From NCBI GenBank assembly GCA_934294885.1, contig CAKRAK010000022.1:1-53370 (forward strand): a stretch of DNA of 53,370 nucleotides. Reading direction: 5' to 3'. This DNA is from an uncultured Lachnospiraceae bacterium. GTDB lineage: Bacteria; Bacillota; Clostridia; Lachnospirales; Lachnospiraceae. Of the stretch, positions 41,601 to 49,094 are shown in pieces. Made by a program: the position numbers and the translations under genes. How positions within the stretch are numbered: position 1 is the stretch's first letter; the number at the start of each line of letters is the position of its first letter. The notes below the pieces were generated by a model. That model saw only the letters and a program-made list of their open reading frames with translations. It did no database searches and was not told the DNA's origin.

Positions 41601-42490
41601 CCCTCTCCGGTAACGGTTTTGTATGAACCGTCAGCCTGTTGAATTGCCAGACCATATCCGGCATTGGAATCCTTATCCAAATCCTGAACCGGAAGATAAT
41701 CCATCAAATAATCAATTCCAATCTCTACACCAAGAATACCGTATACCATATTGTCATAAATCAACGGAACCGAATATGTAATCATCCAGTGGTCATCCAT
41801 ATCCCCATCTTCTAAAACGAAAGGAACCGACCAGTATCCCAGATTTTCCATGTCCTCACTTTTGTTAGCCAGCGCAGCAGAGTAAGGTGTATAAAAGAAA
41901 TCATCACAGGCACGAACCCCTTTTCCCTTGAAATGAAAATCGGCTGACCATGCACTGCCTAAGGAAATTGCATTGTTTTGAGACAACCGCTTACTGCCCC
42001 GCTCCAACAACAAATCCGCATTTGAAGAAACTCTTGTCTGGGCATCGAAATCCCGCAGATAAAATCCCCGATAATCTGCCTCATCATGAACAGAATGATC
42101 ATTGGCAAGAATCAGAAACAAACCGGATGCCGTGTTATACTGTGCAACACCTGTCATTTTCGGGAACACCTGCTCCAGATACCCCTGCTGTGCTTCCTCA
42201 TTCGAGAGAAAATCAGCCGGACTCATATCTCTTTCCTTTAAAAAAGAGGAGAGTTCATCAGAAAGCAGAGTATTTTCCTTATAAACCTTGCTCCAATACT
42301 CTATCATTTCATTTTCCAGTACAATCTGTCGATTCTCCACAGTATGACTGTCCATACGGACGATATTATTTTCTATATTGGAATAAATTCCGCTTAACAC
42401 CAATAATAAATATGGCAATATACCCAATATCAATACCATTAACAGTACCGGGATTAAAAGGATTTGTAATAATGTCTTCTCTTTCTTCAT
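38606..42490 (-). CDS. Hybrid sensor histidine kinase with sensor, PAS and degenerate GGDEF domains
   Basis: A 1294-residue membrane receptor. Membrane helix 7-33, a large extracellular Cache-like domain (to about 370), second helix (about 372-395), HAMP-like linker, PAS (from about 456), a GGDEF-like domain (about 570-700) whose active site reads RPGMDQL and is thus inactive, and a GAF-like region (to about 915). Then follow HisKA with SHEIRTP (His near 929), HATPase (NAVKYS near 1048, GTGLGLAIS) and a C-terminal receiver (Asp near 1223 in LILMDIMMP). No response regulator gene adjoins it. Phosphate probably passes through an Hpt protein elsewhere. The degenerate GGDEF could bind GTP or be a relic. 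Confidence 0.9.
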   Translation of the reverse strand: MKKEKTLLQILLIPVLLMVLILGILPYLLLVLSGIYSNIENNIVRMDSHTVENRQIVLENEMIEYWSKVYKENTLLSDELSSFLKERDMSPADFLSNEEAQQGYLEQVFPKMTGVAQYNTASGLFLILANDHSVHDEADYRGFYLRDFDAQTRVSSNADLLLERGSKRLSQNNAISLGSAWSADFHFKGKGVRACDDFFYTPYSAALANKSEDMENLGYWSVPFVLEDGDMDDHWMITYSVPLIYDNMVYGILGVEIGIDYLMDYLPVQDLDKDSNAGYGLAIQQADGSYKTVTGEGVVYNAVNKEDGRFQLTLVNKDLYKVEDVTVGKQEIYCVCSPLELYSNHVPYEDTDWMLCGFVAENSIYGFGNELKGKLLIVAISSIILAFFVVTLLIRYVTKPVYRLMDSVRMGIEGIHHFQTSNIIEIDELHDVVENLTDTQKKNEEQLLEEKERYRIAVENSRDLFFIYRCKDNILEIVNSKNEDGVWDCNLHPEYTDYSAIHPDDRESVRLLMDCLSKTINLEIRLRVSEEEPYEWVNLTGSILRDTDGNLSRVVGCVHNINKTKLLEEEQKNKRYYDSLTTFYRLEYGLEEIKNSPYVKPKNALVLLDIYRFVAIDEQYGLVFGDLLMEQLAKQVYAACQAENLEHVIGIRPGMDQLMLWIPGKGAEEVRGCIQRIRHDFTALIKERYYSISFFCGMTETGMVFDENLDISKVLTALHVANQMKKPIVAWNELSELQQQNLSPNSFSQMDSINHLSELNIPFLAMNLLDRGENISAILDLLLYKMKESYTFENVIITRFMREELVSNGTYIFKETNEMLRKNKSVLCTETTYQSFIKDTKMQELVAVSRDDVGRKILGGYGEGPGIVYHMMDNMQYSGSIIFVGMAETLFEDENHRKQLEEIMAIIQNKINLQRHDLSAKAKSDFLARMSHEIRTPMNGIIGMTAIALKEGQTRERQVDCLKKIEKSSNYLLGLLNDILDMSKIESGKMNLVLEKCNLRELVDGLQSLMESKFQEKLLHYEADMDLRHTSFLCDGLRINQVLVNFLGNAVKYSNVGGHIRLTVREQMIDEAKSSILFSVADDGVGIEKEKQPFIFQQFEQADESASARRQGTGLGLAISNRLIHMMNSEIQLDSQKGKGSTFSFTLELEPVTEKEIATGVEGDLVNLKGKNILVVEDNELNMEIIKTILVEYGMNVDEAYNGLEAVEKMKNTAADTYDLILMDIMMPVMDGLEATRRIRRINREDCKRIPIVAMSANAFDEDVKHSLASGMSGHLSKPIDIDKMSKMLSKYLR

Positions 42491-42685
42491 AGCCCTCTAC
42501 ATAGATACCTTCTTATTTTCCAACGTTATTGTCAGCTTCCTAATTTGTAGTCAATGAACATCTATTTAAGTTTACAGCCAATACAGTTGCTATGTCAACA
42601 GCGTTTGCGAAACCCGTTCTTCATAATTTGTACAAATTTAACATATATTTCCCATTTATTTTTTCACGAAATTTTCATATTTATG
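42491..42685. other. Intergenic region between the divergent kinase and purine permease genes
   Basis: About 195 AT-rich bases before the permease promoter. They must hold the kinase promoter, but I see no clear -35/-10 pair for it and no riboswitch-like fold. Confidence 0.5.
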
Positions 42686-42714
42686 TTGGAGATATAAAAA
42701 TTAAATGCTATAAT
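42686..42714 (+). promoter_or_regulatory. Promoter of the purine permease gene
   Basis: TTGGAG (42686-42691), 17 bases and TATAAT (42709-42714). The untranslated leader would be only about 25 bases, so no purine riboswitch can be present between promoter and gene. Confidence 0.7.
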
Positions 42715-42745
42715 AGGGGATATTTTTACGAAAGAGGGTAAGAGA

Positions 42746-44089
42746 ATGTTAGAAAAAATGTTCAAACTGAAAGAAAACGGCACCGATGTTAAAACAGAAG
42801 TAATCGGCGGTCTCACAACCTTTATGGCAATGGCTTATATCCTTGCTGTAAATCCATCTATTTTATCTGCTTCCGGAATGGATCCACAGGCAATTTTAAT
42901 TGCTACTGCATTAGCTGCCTTTATCGGTACACTTTGCATGGCATTCATTGCAAACTATCCCTTTGCACTGGCTCCGGGACTTGGTTTAAATGCATACTTT
43001 GCATATACCGTATGTGGTTCCATGGGCTACTCATGGCAGTTGGCTTTGCTTGCTGTATTTGTAGAAGGATTAATCTTCCTTATATTATCACTAACCAATA
43101 TCCGTGAAGCCATTTTCAATGCAATTCCTTTACAGCTAAAGAAGGGTGTTTCTGTTGGTATCGGTTTATTCGTTGCATTTATCGGATTACAGAACGGTAA
43201 GATTGTTGTTGACAGTGAGTCTACATTAGTAACATTAGTTAACTTCCGGGAAGATTTCCACAATGTGGGAATCTGTGCGTTACTTGCATTGATCGGACTT
43301 GTACTAATCTCTATCTTATATGTAAAAAATGTAAAAGGCTCTATCTTAATCGGTATTATTGTAACATGGATTCTCGGTATTCTTGCTCAGGCAACCGGTC
43401 TTTACACAGGTACTTCCGTATTACCGGTATGGAGCGACTTTAACATTGGTGCGATCAGTGAAACCTTTGGACAGTGTTTCTCAAAGGATGCGGTCAGCAA
43501 TTTCCATATTCTTGATTTTATCGTTATCATGTTTTCATTTTTGTTTGTAGATATCTTTGACACATTGGGAACTCTGATTGGTTGTGCAGATAAGGCAAAA
43601 ATGTTAGACGAGAACGGAAGACTTCCAAGAATTAAACAGGCTCTTTTAGCAGATGCCATTGCAACCTCTGCTGGTGCTGTATTAGGTACTTCAACTACTA
43701 CTACCTTCGTAGAGAGCTCTTCCGGAGTTTCAGAGGGTGCAAGAACCGGATTAGCATCTGTTGTTACAGGTATCTTATTCTTACTTGCAATTATTTTAAG
43801 TCCGATTTTCATTGCGATTCCCGGTTTTGCTACTGCACCTGCATTAATCTTTGTAGGATTCTTAATGATTACTGCTGTTAAGGATATTCACTTTGACAAT
43901 GCCATCGAAGCAATTCCTGCTTACCTTGCATTATTGGCAATGCCTATCCTTTACAGTATTTCAGACGGTATCGCTGTTGGTGTAATTTCTTATGTATTAC
44001 TTCACTTATTTACAGGTAAGGCAAAAGAAGTAAAACCATTGATGTATATTTTAGCAATCCTGTTTGTATTAAAATATATCTTCTTATAA
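42746..44089 (+). CDS. NCS2-family guanine/hypoxanthine permease (AzgA/PbuG-like)
   Basis: A 447-residue carrier with about 12-14 membrane segments. Family features include the N-terminal GGLTTFMAMAYILAVNPSIL, APGLGLNAYFAY and TTTTFVESSSGVSEGARTGL in the second half, which hold the purine-binding Glu. It imports hypoxanthine, guanine or adenine with protons for salvage. GAGGG lies about nine bases before ATG 42746. It is a single gene with its own promoter and is followed by two terminators. Known relatives are often under a purine riboswitch; this one is not. Confidence 0.93.
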   Translation: MLEKMFKLKENGTDVKTEVIGGLTTFMAMAYILAVNPSILSASGMDPQAILIATALAAFIGTLCMAFIANYPFALAPGLGLNAYFAYTVCGSMGYSWQLALLAVFVEGLIFLILSLTNIREAIFNAIPLQLKKGVSVGIGLFVAFIGLQNGKIVVDSESTLVTLVNFREDFHNVGICALLALIGLVLISILYVKNVKGSILIGIIVTWILGILAQATGLYTGTSVLPVWSDFNIGAISETFGQCFSKDAVSNFHILDFIVIMFSFLFVDIFDTLGTLIGCADKAKMLDENGRLPRIKQALLADAIATSAGAVLGTSTTTTFVESSSGVSEGARTGLASVVTGILFLLAIILSPIFIAIPGFATAPALIFVGFLMITAVKDIHFDNAIEAIPAYLALLAMPILYSISDGIAVGVISYVLLHLFTGKAKEVKPLMYILAILFVLKYIFL

Positions 44090-44126
44090 GATTATAAATC
44101 CATCTTTGATTAGTGGAAGAACAATG

Positions 44127-44178
44127 AGCCGCCATATAGAATCTGTTTCATAACATTTTCTCTATGGCGGCTTTCCTT
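44127..44178 (+). terminator. Terminator after the purine permease gene
   Basis: AGCCGCCATA and TCTATGGCGGCT (right arm 44161-44172) form a stem of about 12 bp, followed by TTCCTT. Confidence 0.7.
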
Positions 44179-44182
44179 ATAT

Positions 44183-44246
44183 AAAAAGCAGCCGGTAATC
44201 CGACATACATAGGATGCTGTCTATGTATGGATACCCGCTGCCTTTT
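44183..44246. terminator. Strong bidirectional hairpin between purine permease and MATE genes
   Basis: Nested arms AAAAGCAGC/GCTGCCTTTT, GGTA/TACC and CATACATAG/CTATGTATG. A on the left and T on the right make it usable from both directions. Confidence 0.75.
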
Positions 44247-44340
44247 ATCATGCTTATCTATTATTAATTAGTTGGGACTTCCTTAACTGTTAACTTCATA
44301 ATAGATGCTATTTATGTTTCTTTTTTGTCATTCCTGTGAA

Positions 44341-45672
44341 TTATGTGTGTTCATAATTTCTGCGAAAGATTATCCATGCTACAACCGCCGTCAAAAGCTC
44401 TGCAATTCCAAATGCCATCCAGACACCCTTCGCCCCATAAAACCGGCTTAAGATAAATGCTGCCGGAATTATAATTACCACATACCGGAGAAGAGATATA
44501 ATGAAGGAAGGAATTCCCTTTCCCAAGCCTTCCAGGGTTCCGGAAAACGTAACAGATACAGAGGACACAATAAATCCCAGACATATGATACGAAGTGCGG
44601 ATACACCCAACTGTAACGTAGACGGATTCTTTGTAAACATACCCATCAACTGTTTTGGCAAAAGCTCGCAAAGCCCGGTTCCGATTACCATGATACCCAC
44701 TATCAACATCAGGGAAAAACGATATATTTGTTTTACCCGCTCCTGCTCCTTTGCTCCGTAATTATATCCGATTAAAGGACGGATTCCCTGAATGATTCCG
44801 TTTGCGGGAAGATATAAAAATGTCTGTAGCTTATAATAAACACCTAATACCAGCACATAAGTTCCGGAAAATGCGGTAAGAATGGTATTCAAAGCGGTTA
44901 TCAGAAAAGAAGGCAGTGCCATATTAAAGGTTGCCGGAATACCGATTCCGTATAACCGTCCCAGGATTCCCTTGTCAAAATACCACTTTGAAAAGGATAT
45001 GGTAAGAGGCAGGGGGCGAAAATGAGCAAATAACAAATATGCGATCAATGTAATTACCTGACCAACTCCCGTTGCAATTGCCGCGCCTTTAATTCCCATT
45101 TCCGGAACAGGTCCCACACCGAAGATCAGTATCGGATCCAATATAATATTCGCAATACATCCGGCCATCATACTGATCATGGATACCTTCATCCGTCCTA
45201 CCGACTGGAAAATTTTTTCAAAAGCAATTCCCACTGTAATCACAACCGAAAATGAAAATGCAATCCTTGAATAAGTCAGTCCATAAGAAATAACCATCTC
45301 ATTGGCTGTAAAAAATCTTAAAAACGCCGGCATGAAAAGAAAGCAGCCCACCAAAAGCAAAACACCGTGCACAACATTAAAAAGAATCCCATCTGTAGCT
45401 GCCTTATCCGCTTTTTTCTGATTACCGGCACCAAGATAAAAAGCAATGGTGGCATTTACACCGATGGAAAATCCAACCGCAATGGATGTGATCAGATTTT
45501 GAACCGGATATACCAAAGAAAGCGCCGTCATGGCTTCTTCACTAATCTGTGCAACAAAATAACTGTCTACAATGTTATACAAAGAATTTACCAGCATGGA
45601 TATGACCATGGGAAGTGCCATAGATATGACCAATGGTTTAATCGGTTTTTCTTTCATAAATGTTTGTTCCAT
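44341..45672 (-). CDS. MATE-family multidrug/metabolite efflux protein
   Basis: A 443-residue exporter with 12 membrane segments in two six-helix halves. ALPMVISMLVNSLYNIVDSYF and its counterpart in the second half (shown in parts: GIPATFNMALPSFLI, NYGAKEQERVKQ) are the usual MATE signatures. MATE proteins export cationic drugs, dyes or metabolites with sodium or protons. ATG 45672 is chosen because AGAGG is six bases upstream; the frame is open up to 45786 with no ribosome site. The substrate is unknown. Confidence 0.9.
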   Translation of the reverse strand: MEQTFMKEKPIKPLVISMALPMVISMLVNSLYNIVDSYFVAQISEEAMTALSLVYPVQNLITSIAVGFSIGVNATIAFYLGAGNQKKADKAATDGILFNVVHGVLLLVGCFLFMPAFLRFFTANEMVISYGLTYSRIAFSFSVVITVGIAFEKIFQSVGRMKVSMISMMAGCIANIILDPILIFGVGPVPEMGIKGAAIATGVGQVITLIAYLLFAHFRPLPLTISFSKWYFDKGILGRLYGIGIPATFNMALPSFLITALNTILTAFSGTYVLVLGVYYKLQTFLYLPANGIIQGIRPLIGYNYGAKEQERVKQIYRFSLMLIVGIMVIGTGLCELLPKQLMGMFTKNPSTLQLGVSALRIICLGFIVSSVSVTFSGTLEGLGKGIPSFIISLLRYVVIIIPAAFILSRFYGAKGVWMAFGIAELLTAVVAWIIFRRNYEHT

Positions 45673-45789
45673 CAGTTTCCTCTCCAAATTCAAATCAATA
45701 TCTGCAACAGAGACGAGATACGCTCTGCAAATCCCGCTCTGATTAGCGGTGGTAAAATGCATTGCATAAATTTTCCTCGTCGCCACAAC

Positions 45790-45826
45790 AAAAAAGCCAC
45801 ATAACCGCTAAAAGCGGTTATGTGGC
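45790..45826 (-). terminator. Perfect 14-bp hairpin, terminator of the perR-rubrerythrin-dfx operon
   Basis: GCCACATAACCGCT (45796-45809) and AGCGGTTATGTGGC (45813-45826) with a three-base loop; T5-6 follows on the minus strand. It lies about 105 bases after the desulfoferrodoxin stop and about 120 before the MATE start, so it could also regulate MATE by attenuation. Confidence 0.8.
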
Positions 45827-45930
45827 GAAAAATAGACCATGTCCAGAAAAATCCACATGTGTTTTAGATGTATAAAATAACACAGGATATAAAATTAGTC
45901 AATTCTCTTTATTCTCCAAAGAACTTTGGA

Positions 45931-46305
45931 TCAACACTTCCATAAACCATGAAGGTTACAGTATGCATAGATGGATTCTACCTTTTCTCCATCACAGAGC
46001 TTGAAGTCTGCCACCGGTTCACTGTCCGGTGTAAGCTGCTTCCGATATACACCCTCTTTCGTGGTAACAACAATCCACTCAATAAAGTGTTCCTCTGTCA
46101 TGGGATGAGCTACCTCACCCACCGCTACATGAATCACATCACCATCTACTGTATATATCGGTACATGTTTTTCAACTGCGGCATCGGTTACTCCTGCCCT
46201 CAGCTCCTGCATCGGTTCTCCGCAACAGCTTACAGGAACACCCTTGTCATTGATCTTCTCGATGATATTGCCACAATGCCTGCATTTGTAAACCTTTAAT
46301 TCCAT
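45931..46305 (-). CDS. Desulfoferrodoxin (superoxide reductase)
   Basis: A 124-residue class I superoxide reductase that reduces superoxide to peroxide without making oxygen. The N-terminal desulforedoxin-like iron site uses Cys8, Cys11, Cys27 and Cys28 (YKCRHCG, VSCCGE). The C-terminal catalytic centre is seen as EKHVPI, AHPMTEEHFIEWI and YCNLHGLW, giving four His and one Cys. Full length. AGGAGG precedes the ATG. It is the third gene of the PerR-rubrerythrin-desulfoferrodoxin operon, 11 bases after rubrerythrin. Confidence 0.96.
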   Translation of the reverse strand: MELKVYKCRHCGNIIEKINDKGVPVSCCGEPMQELRAGVTDAAVEKHVPIYTVDGDVIHVAVGEVAHPMTEEHFIEWIVVTTKEGVYRKQLTPDSEPVADFKLCDGEKVESIYAYCNLHGLWKC

Positions 46306-46316
46306 ACGCTTACCTC

Positions 46317-47015
46317 CTAGTAATTTTCTTCATGAACCTCAAAGTAGCTCTGTGGATGATTACATACAGGGCATACTTCAGGAGCCTTTGTTCCTACTAC
46401 GATATGTCCACAGTTACGGCACTCCCATACCTTAACTTCACTCTTCTCAAATACCTGAGCAGTCTCAATATTATGAAGAAGAGCACGATATCTTTCCTCA
46501 TGATGCTTTTCAATCTCTCCTACTGCTCTGAATTTTGCTGCAAGCTCAGGGAAGCCTTCTTCCTCTGCTGTCTTAGCAAAATCTTCATACATATCTGTCC
46601 ACTCAAAGTTCTCACCCTCAGCAGCTGCTGCAAGGTTTGCCTTTGTATCACCAATTCCCGCTAACTCTTTGAACCACATTTTTGCATGCTCTTTCTCATT
46701 ATCTGCAGTCTTAAGGAATAATGCAGACATCTGCTCATATCCTTCCTTCTTTGCTACAGATGCAAAGTATGTGTACTTGTTTCTTGCCTGTGATTCACCT
46801 GCAAATGCTTCCTGTAAATTCTTCTCTGTCTGTGTTCCTGCGTACTTGTTTGTTGCCATTTCTTTTTCCTCCACTTTCATATCTTTCTTTTCAAAATTAG
46901 ATGCCGGCTGTTTACATACCGGACAACTGAAATCCTCCGGCAATTCCTCGCCTACATATTCATAACCACATATTGGGCAGCGCCAGATTGTCTGCTTGTT
47001 TTCTGCTTTATCCAC
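46317..47015 (-). CDS. Rubrerythrin with rubredoxin domains at both ends
   Basis: A 232-residue peroxidase that reduces hydrogen peroxide. An extra N-terminal rubredoxin domain (about 10-40, CPICGYEYVG and CPVCKQP) precedes the ferritin-like di-iron domain (about 55-190, with AFAGESQARNKY and EKHHEERY) and the usual C-terminal rubredoxin (CRNCGHIVVG, CPVCNHP). The start is GTG 47015 with AGGAGG six bases upstream, overlapping the perR stop by eight bases. Inside the gene GGAGG stands eight bases before ATG 46859, which would yield a normal 180-residue rubrerythrin without the extra domain. Two products from one gene are therefore likely. Confidence 0.93.
   Translation of the reverse strand: MDKAENKQTIWRCPICGYEYVGEELPEDFSCPVCKQPASNFEKKDMKVEEKEMATNKYAGTQTEKNLQEAFAGESQARNKYTYFASVAKKEGYEQMSALFLKTADNEKEHAKMWFKELAGIGDTKANLAAAAEGENFEWTDMYEDFAKTAEEEGFPELAAKFRAVGEIEKHHEERYRALLHNIETAQVFEKSEVKVWECRNCGHIVVGTKAPEVCPVCNHPQSYFEVHEENY
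46859..46872 (-). promoter_or_regulatory. Internal ribosome binding site in the rubrerythrin gene
   Basis: GTGGAGG about eight bases before the in-frame ATG at 46859 (MATNKYAG, the usual start of rubrerythrins). It is as good as the sites of the neighbouring genes, and suggests a second, shorter product. Confidence 0.55.
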
Positions 47016-47406
47016 CTTTTTCCTCCTTTTCTCTGCATAATTTGCAGATTCCTTTGAAAAAAATATCATAATTCAGAAACTCCATTCCATGAGTATCATG
47101 AATTCTTTCCGTTATATCCGGTATCACATCCATATCCACATCCTGCACATCTCCACATCGTACACATCTGACGTGATAATGATTCTTTAATGTGAAGTCA
47201 AACCGATCCGGTCCATCCGGTACTTCTACCTTACGGATCGCTCCTTCTTCCACCAGGATTCCGAGATTCCGATATACCGTTCCCTTTCCTATTGTAGGAT
47301 AGCTTTTTTTAACGAATTCATACACTTCATCCGCAGTTACGTGCCTTCGCATCTCATTCACTGCATGATATACAAGCTCTTTTTGGATTGTATTACGTCG
47401 TTCCAT
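47008..47406 (-). CDS. perR: PerR/Fur-family peroxide-stress repressor
   Basis: A 132-residue Fur-family regulator. The N-terminal winged helix (1-80) has VTADEVYEFVKKSYPTIGKG and TVYRNLGILVEEG; the metal-binding region includes KNHYHVRCVRCGDVQD and the closing CKLC pair, which form the structural Cys4 zinc site, and DRFDF with HYH as regulatory ligands. The context (rubrerythrin and superoxide reductase in the same operon) favours PerR over Fur or Zur. AGGAGG precedes ATG 47406. The promoter carries a palindrome likely to be its own binding site, so the operon is autoregulated. Confidence 0.92.
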   Translation of the reverse strand: MERRNTIQKELVYHAVNEMRRHVTADEVYEFVKKSYPTIGKGTVYRNLGILVEEGAIRKVEVPDGPDRFDFTLKNHYHVRCVRCGDVQDVDMDVIPDITERIHDTHGMEFLNYDIFFKGICKLCREKEEKGG

Positions 47407-47418
47407 CGCTCCTCCTTA

Positions 47419-47435
47419 TTAAGAACTTATCTTAA
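47419..47435. promoter_or_regulatory. Candidate PerR box in the perR leader
   Basis: TTAAGA-ACTTA-TCTTAA, perfect 6-bp arms with a 5-base spacer. It lies between the -10 hexamer and the perR start codon, where bound repressor would block transcription. It differs from the B. subtilis 7-1-7 consensus. Confidence 0.55.
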
Positions 47436-47440
47436 TTAGG

Positions 47441-47469
47441 ATTATATATCAATGATAATATTTTGTCAA
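47441..47469 (-). promoter_or_regulatory. Near-consensus promoter of the perR operon
   Basis: On the minus strand TTGACA (47469-47464), a 17-base spacer and TATAAT (47446-47441): a full consensus sigma-A promoter. Confidence 0.85.
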
Positions 47470-47587
47470 TAACTTTTTTATTTAAACTTTTCGCAACAAA
47501 TACCCCTGATTTAATTCAAAATAATCTGAAATATGCAAATAACGTAAAAAATAAATTCTTTCATATCTTAGCGAAAACAGACTCTAT

Positions 47588-47626
47588 AAAAAAGAACCTC
47601 TGCACCTATAAAGTACAGGGGTTCTT
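47588..47626 (-). terminator. Terminator downstream of the membrane GGDEF gene
   Basis: AAGAACC and GGGTTCTT arms with CTG/CAG inside (47592-47626). On the minus strand it is followed by six T. Its distance of about 240 bases from the GGDEF stop suggests that something else is transcribed in between. Confidence 0.7.
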
Positions 47627-47663
47627 CTATCTTAAGCTGACAACAATTTTGCAAGATTATTAC

Positions 47664-47756
47664 TTACATGTTATACATGCATGTCTCAATATATCCAATT
47701 AGCCAATCTCCCTCGGCAAGGACTTTCCAAAAGCAAACAAACCACAACTCTTCCAT
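47664..47756 (-). CDS. Possible 30-residue hydrophobic peptide
   Basis: A short minus-strand frame with ATG at 47756 encoding a Trp/Phe-rich peptide (MEELWFVCFWKVLAEG at the start). The ribosome site is weak (AAGAGATGAGAA). It ends about 38 bases before a good terminator in a gap that has no other gene. No homologue known to me; could be a chance frame. Confidence 0.25.
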   Translation of the reverse strand: MEELWFVCFWKVLAEGDWLIGYIETCMYNM

Positions 47757-47869
47757 TTCTCATCTCTTTCTTCTCACTTTCAAGCCTTAATCTAATAGAT
47801 GGCACAATGCCAACTTACTACTGTATGAATATAAGATAACTGTATCATAAAGAAAGAGCAATTTCATCT

Positions 47870-49021
47870 TTAATTCTTAACATATCCCTGATGGAATTTT
47901 TTCTTATCTTCATACATCTCCTTATCCATATCCCGAAGAAAATCATCCAGTTTCCGGTGTGTCTTTGAATATTTTATATATCCCATGGAAAATGACAGTT
48001 CATATGGTTTTCTTCCGGTTTTGTTATAATTTAATAGATTACTCCGGATTGTATCCATCAACAAACAAACCTCATCCTCTGTTTTGTTAATACAGAGGAT
48101 AATAAACTCATCACCGGCAAATCGAATAACCGTATCGGATATATCCACCCACTGGGAAAGCAGTTTTCCTACTGTACGGATTGCATCATCGCCAACGGTA
48201 TGTCCCAACGTATCATTAATCTTTTTGAAAAAATTTATATCCATCATAATTCCATAGATACGGTAATCTTTCTTTAACTGTATCTGCTGGAAGGAAAATT
48301 CCAGATATTTTCGATTATATAATCCGGACAGATCATCTACAAAAGATTCTTCCTTCTGTAACTGCATTTCAAGAAGCAAAAGAGCAATTGCAGCGGAAAA
48401 CCATCCCATTGCCGTTCCGTAGTTCATCCCCTGCACCAGCGTTCCGATGACACACGGCAGTACGAATGTATATACCGGAAAAAAGTGAATCTGGCTGCCC
48501 TTGTATTTTGCTATGTAGACAATCACAATACTGTAAAAATAATAAAATGTAACAAACAGATACACCATCAGACTCAGGCTTCCTCTTATATATACATTGT
48601 CTTTGGAGATTGAAAAATACAGGTCTGTTCCAAAGCAATCACACCCTACACAGATTAAGCTGATCAGCACCGGCACCATCAATATCCGTGCCCTTTTATA
48701 GACACGCTTCATACTATGATATACCTTGAATTCAACAAATAAACACCACATATATCCTGTGAAAACAACAGAAAAAATCAAAAAGGCATTCGACAGAATC
48801 TGAAAAACATAAATCAGTTTCCCGGGTTTTCCATCTACCCCAAAAGAAATCGCCTCTAAAACAAGAGCTGCAAGATTTATTAAAACCATCGTGTTAAATA
48901 AATCTTCGCCAACCCTTTTGGATGTTTTGTTGGCACGTTTAGACATGAGTAAACTCAACAAACAAAAAACACCTGTACCATTTACAATTATGATTTCGGC
49001 AAGATTAATCGGACTATTCAT
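47870..49021 (-). CDS. Membrane-bound GGDEF-domain protein
   Basis: A 383-residue protein with seven or eight membrane helices (about 5-225) and a C-terminal GGDEF domain (about 230-380). The signature reads AGDEF (RFAGDEFIILC), a variant that is often still active since the second Gly, Asp, Glu and Phe remain; DDLSGLYNRKYLE at its start and MMDINFFKKINDTLGHTVGD are normal. It probably makes cyclic di-GMP in response to a membrane signal. GGGAGG precedes ATG 49021. It is a single gene and unlike the soluble PAS-GGDEF protein at 24391. Confidence 0.9.
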   Translation of the reverse strand: MNSPINLAEIIIVNGTGVFCLLSLLMSKRANKTSKRVGEDLFNTMVLINLAALVLEAISFGVDGKPGKLIYVFQILSNAFLIFSVVFTGYMWCLFVEFKVYHSMKRVYKRARILMVPVLISLICVGCDCFGTDLYFSISKDNVYIRGSLSLMVYLFVTFYYFYSIVIVYIAKYKGSQIHFFPVYTFVLPCVIGTLVQGMNYGTAMGWFSAAIALLLLEMQLQKEESFVDDLSGLYNRKYLEFSFQQIQLKKDYRIYGIMMDINFFKKINDTLGHTVGDDAIRTVGKLLSQWVDISDTVIRFAGDEFIILCINKTEDEVCLLMDTIRSNLLNYNKTGRKPYELSFSMGYIKYSKTHRKLDDFLRDMDKEMYEDKKKFHQGYVKN

Positions 49022-49094
49022 TCTGCCCTCCCTGACCTGTAACAGTCACCAATAAATTCTCATAAACACTCTAACTATACTCATATGAAACAGA

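Larger units (their letters stand above)
47470..47869. other. Gene-poor gap between perR and the membrane GGDEF gene
   Basis: Four hundred bases without a convincing large gene. It holds a minus-strand terminator (47588-47626), a possible 30-codon gene (47664-47756) and a small dyad TGGCA-TTG-TGCCA near 47810. The plus-strand frame from 47463 has poor composition and no ribosome site. Confidence 0.6.

Noticed and set aside
42491..42745. Purine riboswitch before the purine permease
   Set aside because: The predicted -10 box is about 32 bases before the ATG, leaving no room for an aptamer, and no purine-aptamer core sequence is visible.
44341..44671. Second frame inside the MATE gene and similar overlapping frames elsewhere
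   Set aside because: Shadow frames of well-supported genes, without own start signals or recognisable protein features.
47463..47702. 79-codon plus-strand frame
   Set aside because: No ribosome site, crosses a terminator hairpin and has a composition typical of AT-rich noncoding DNA.
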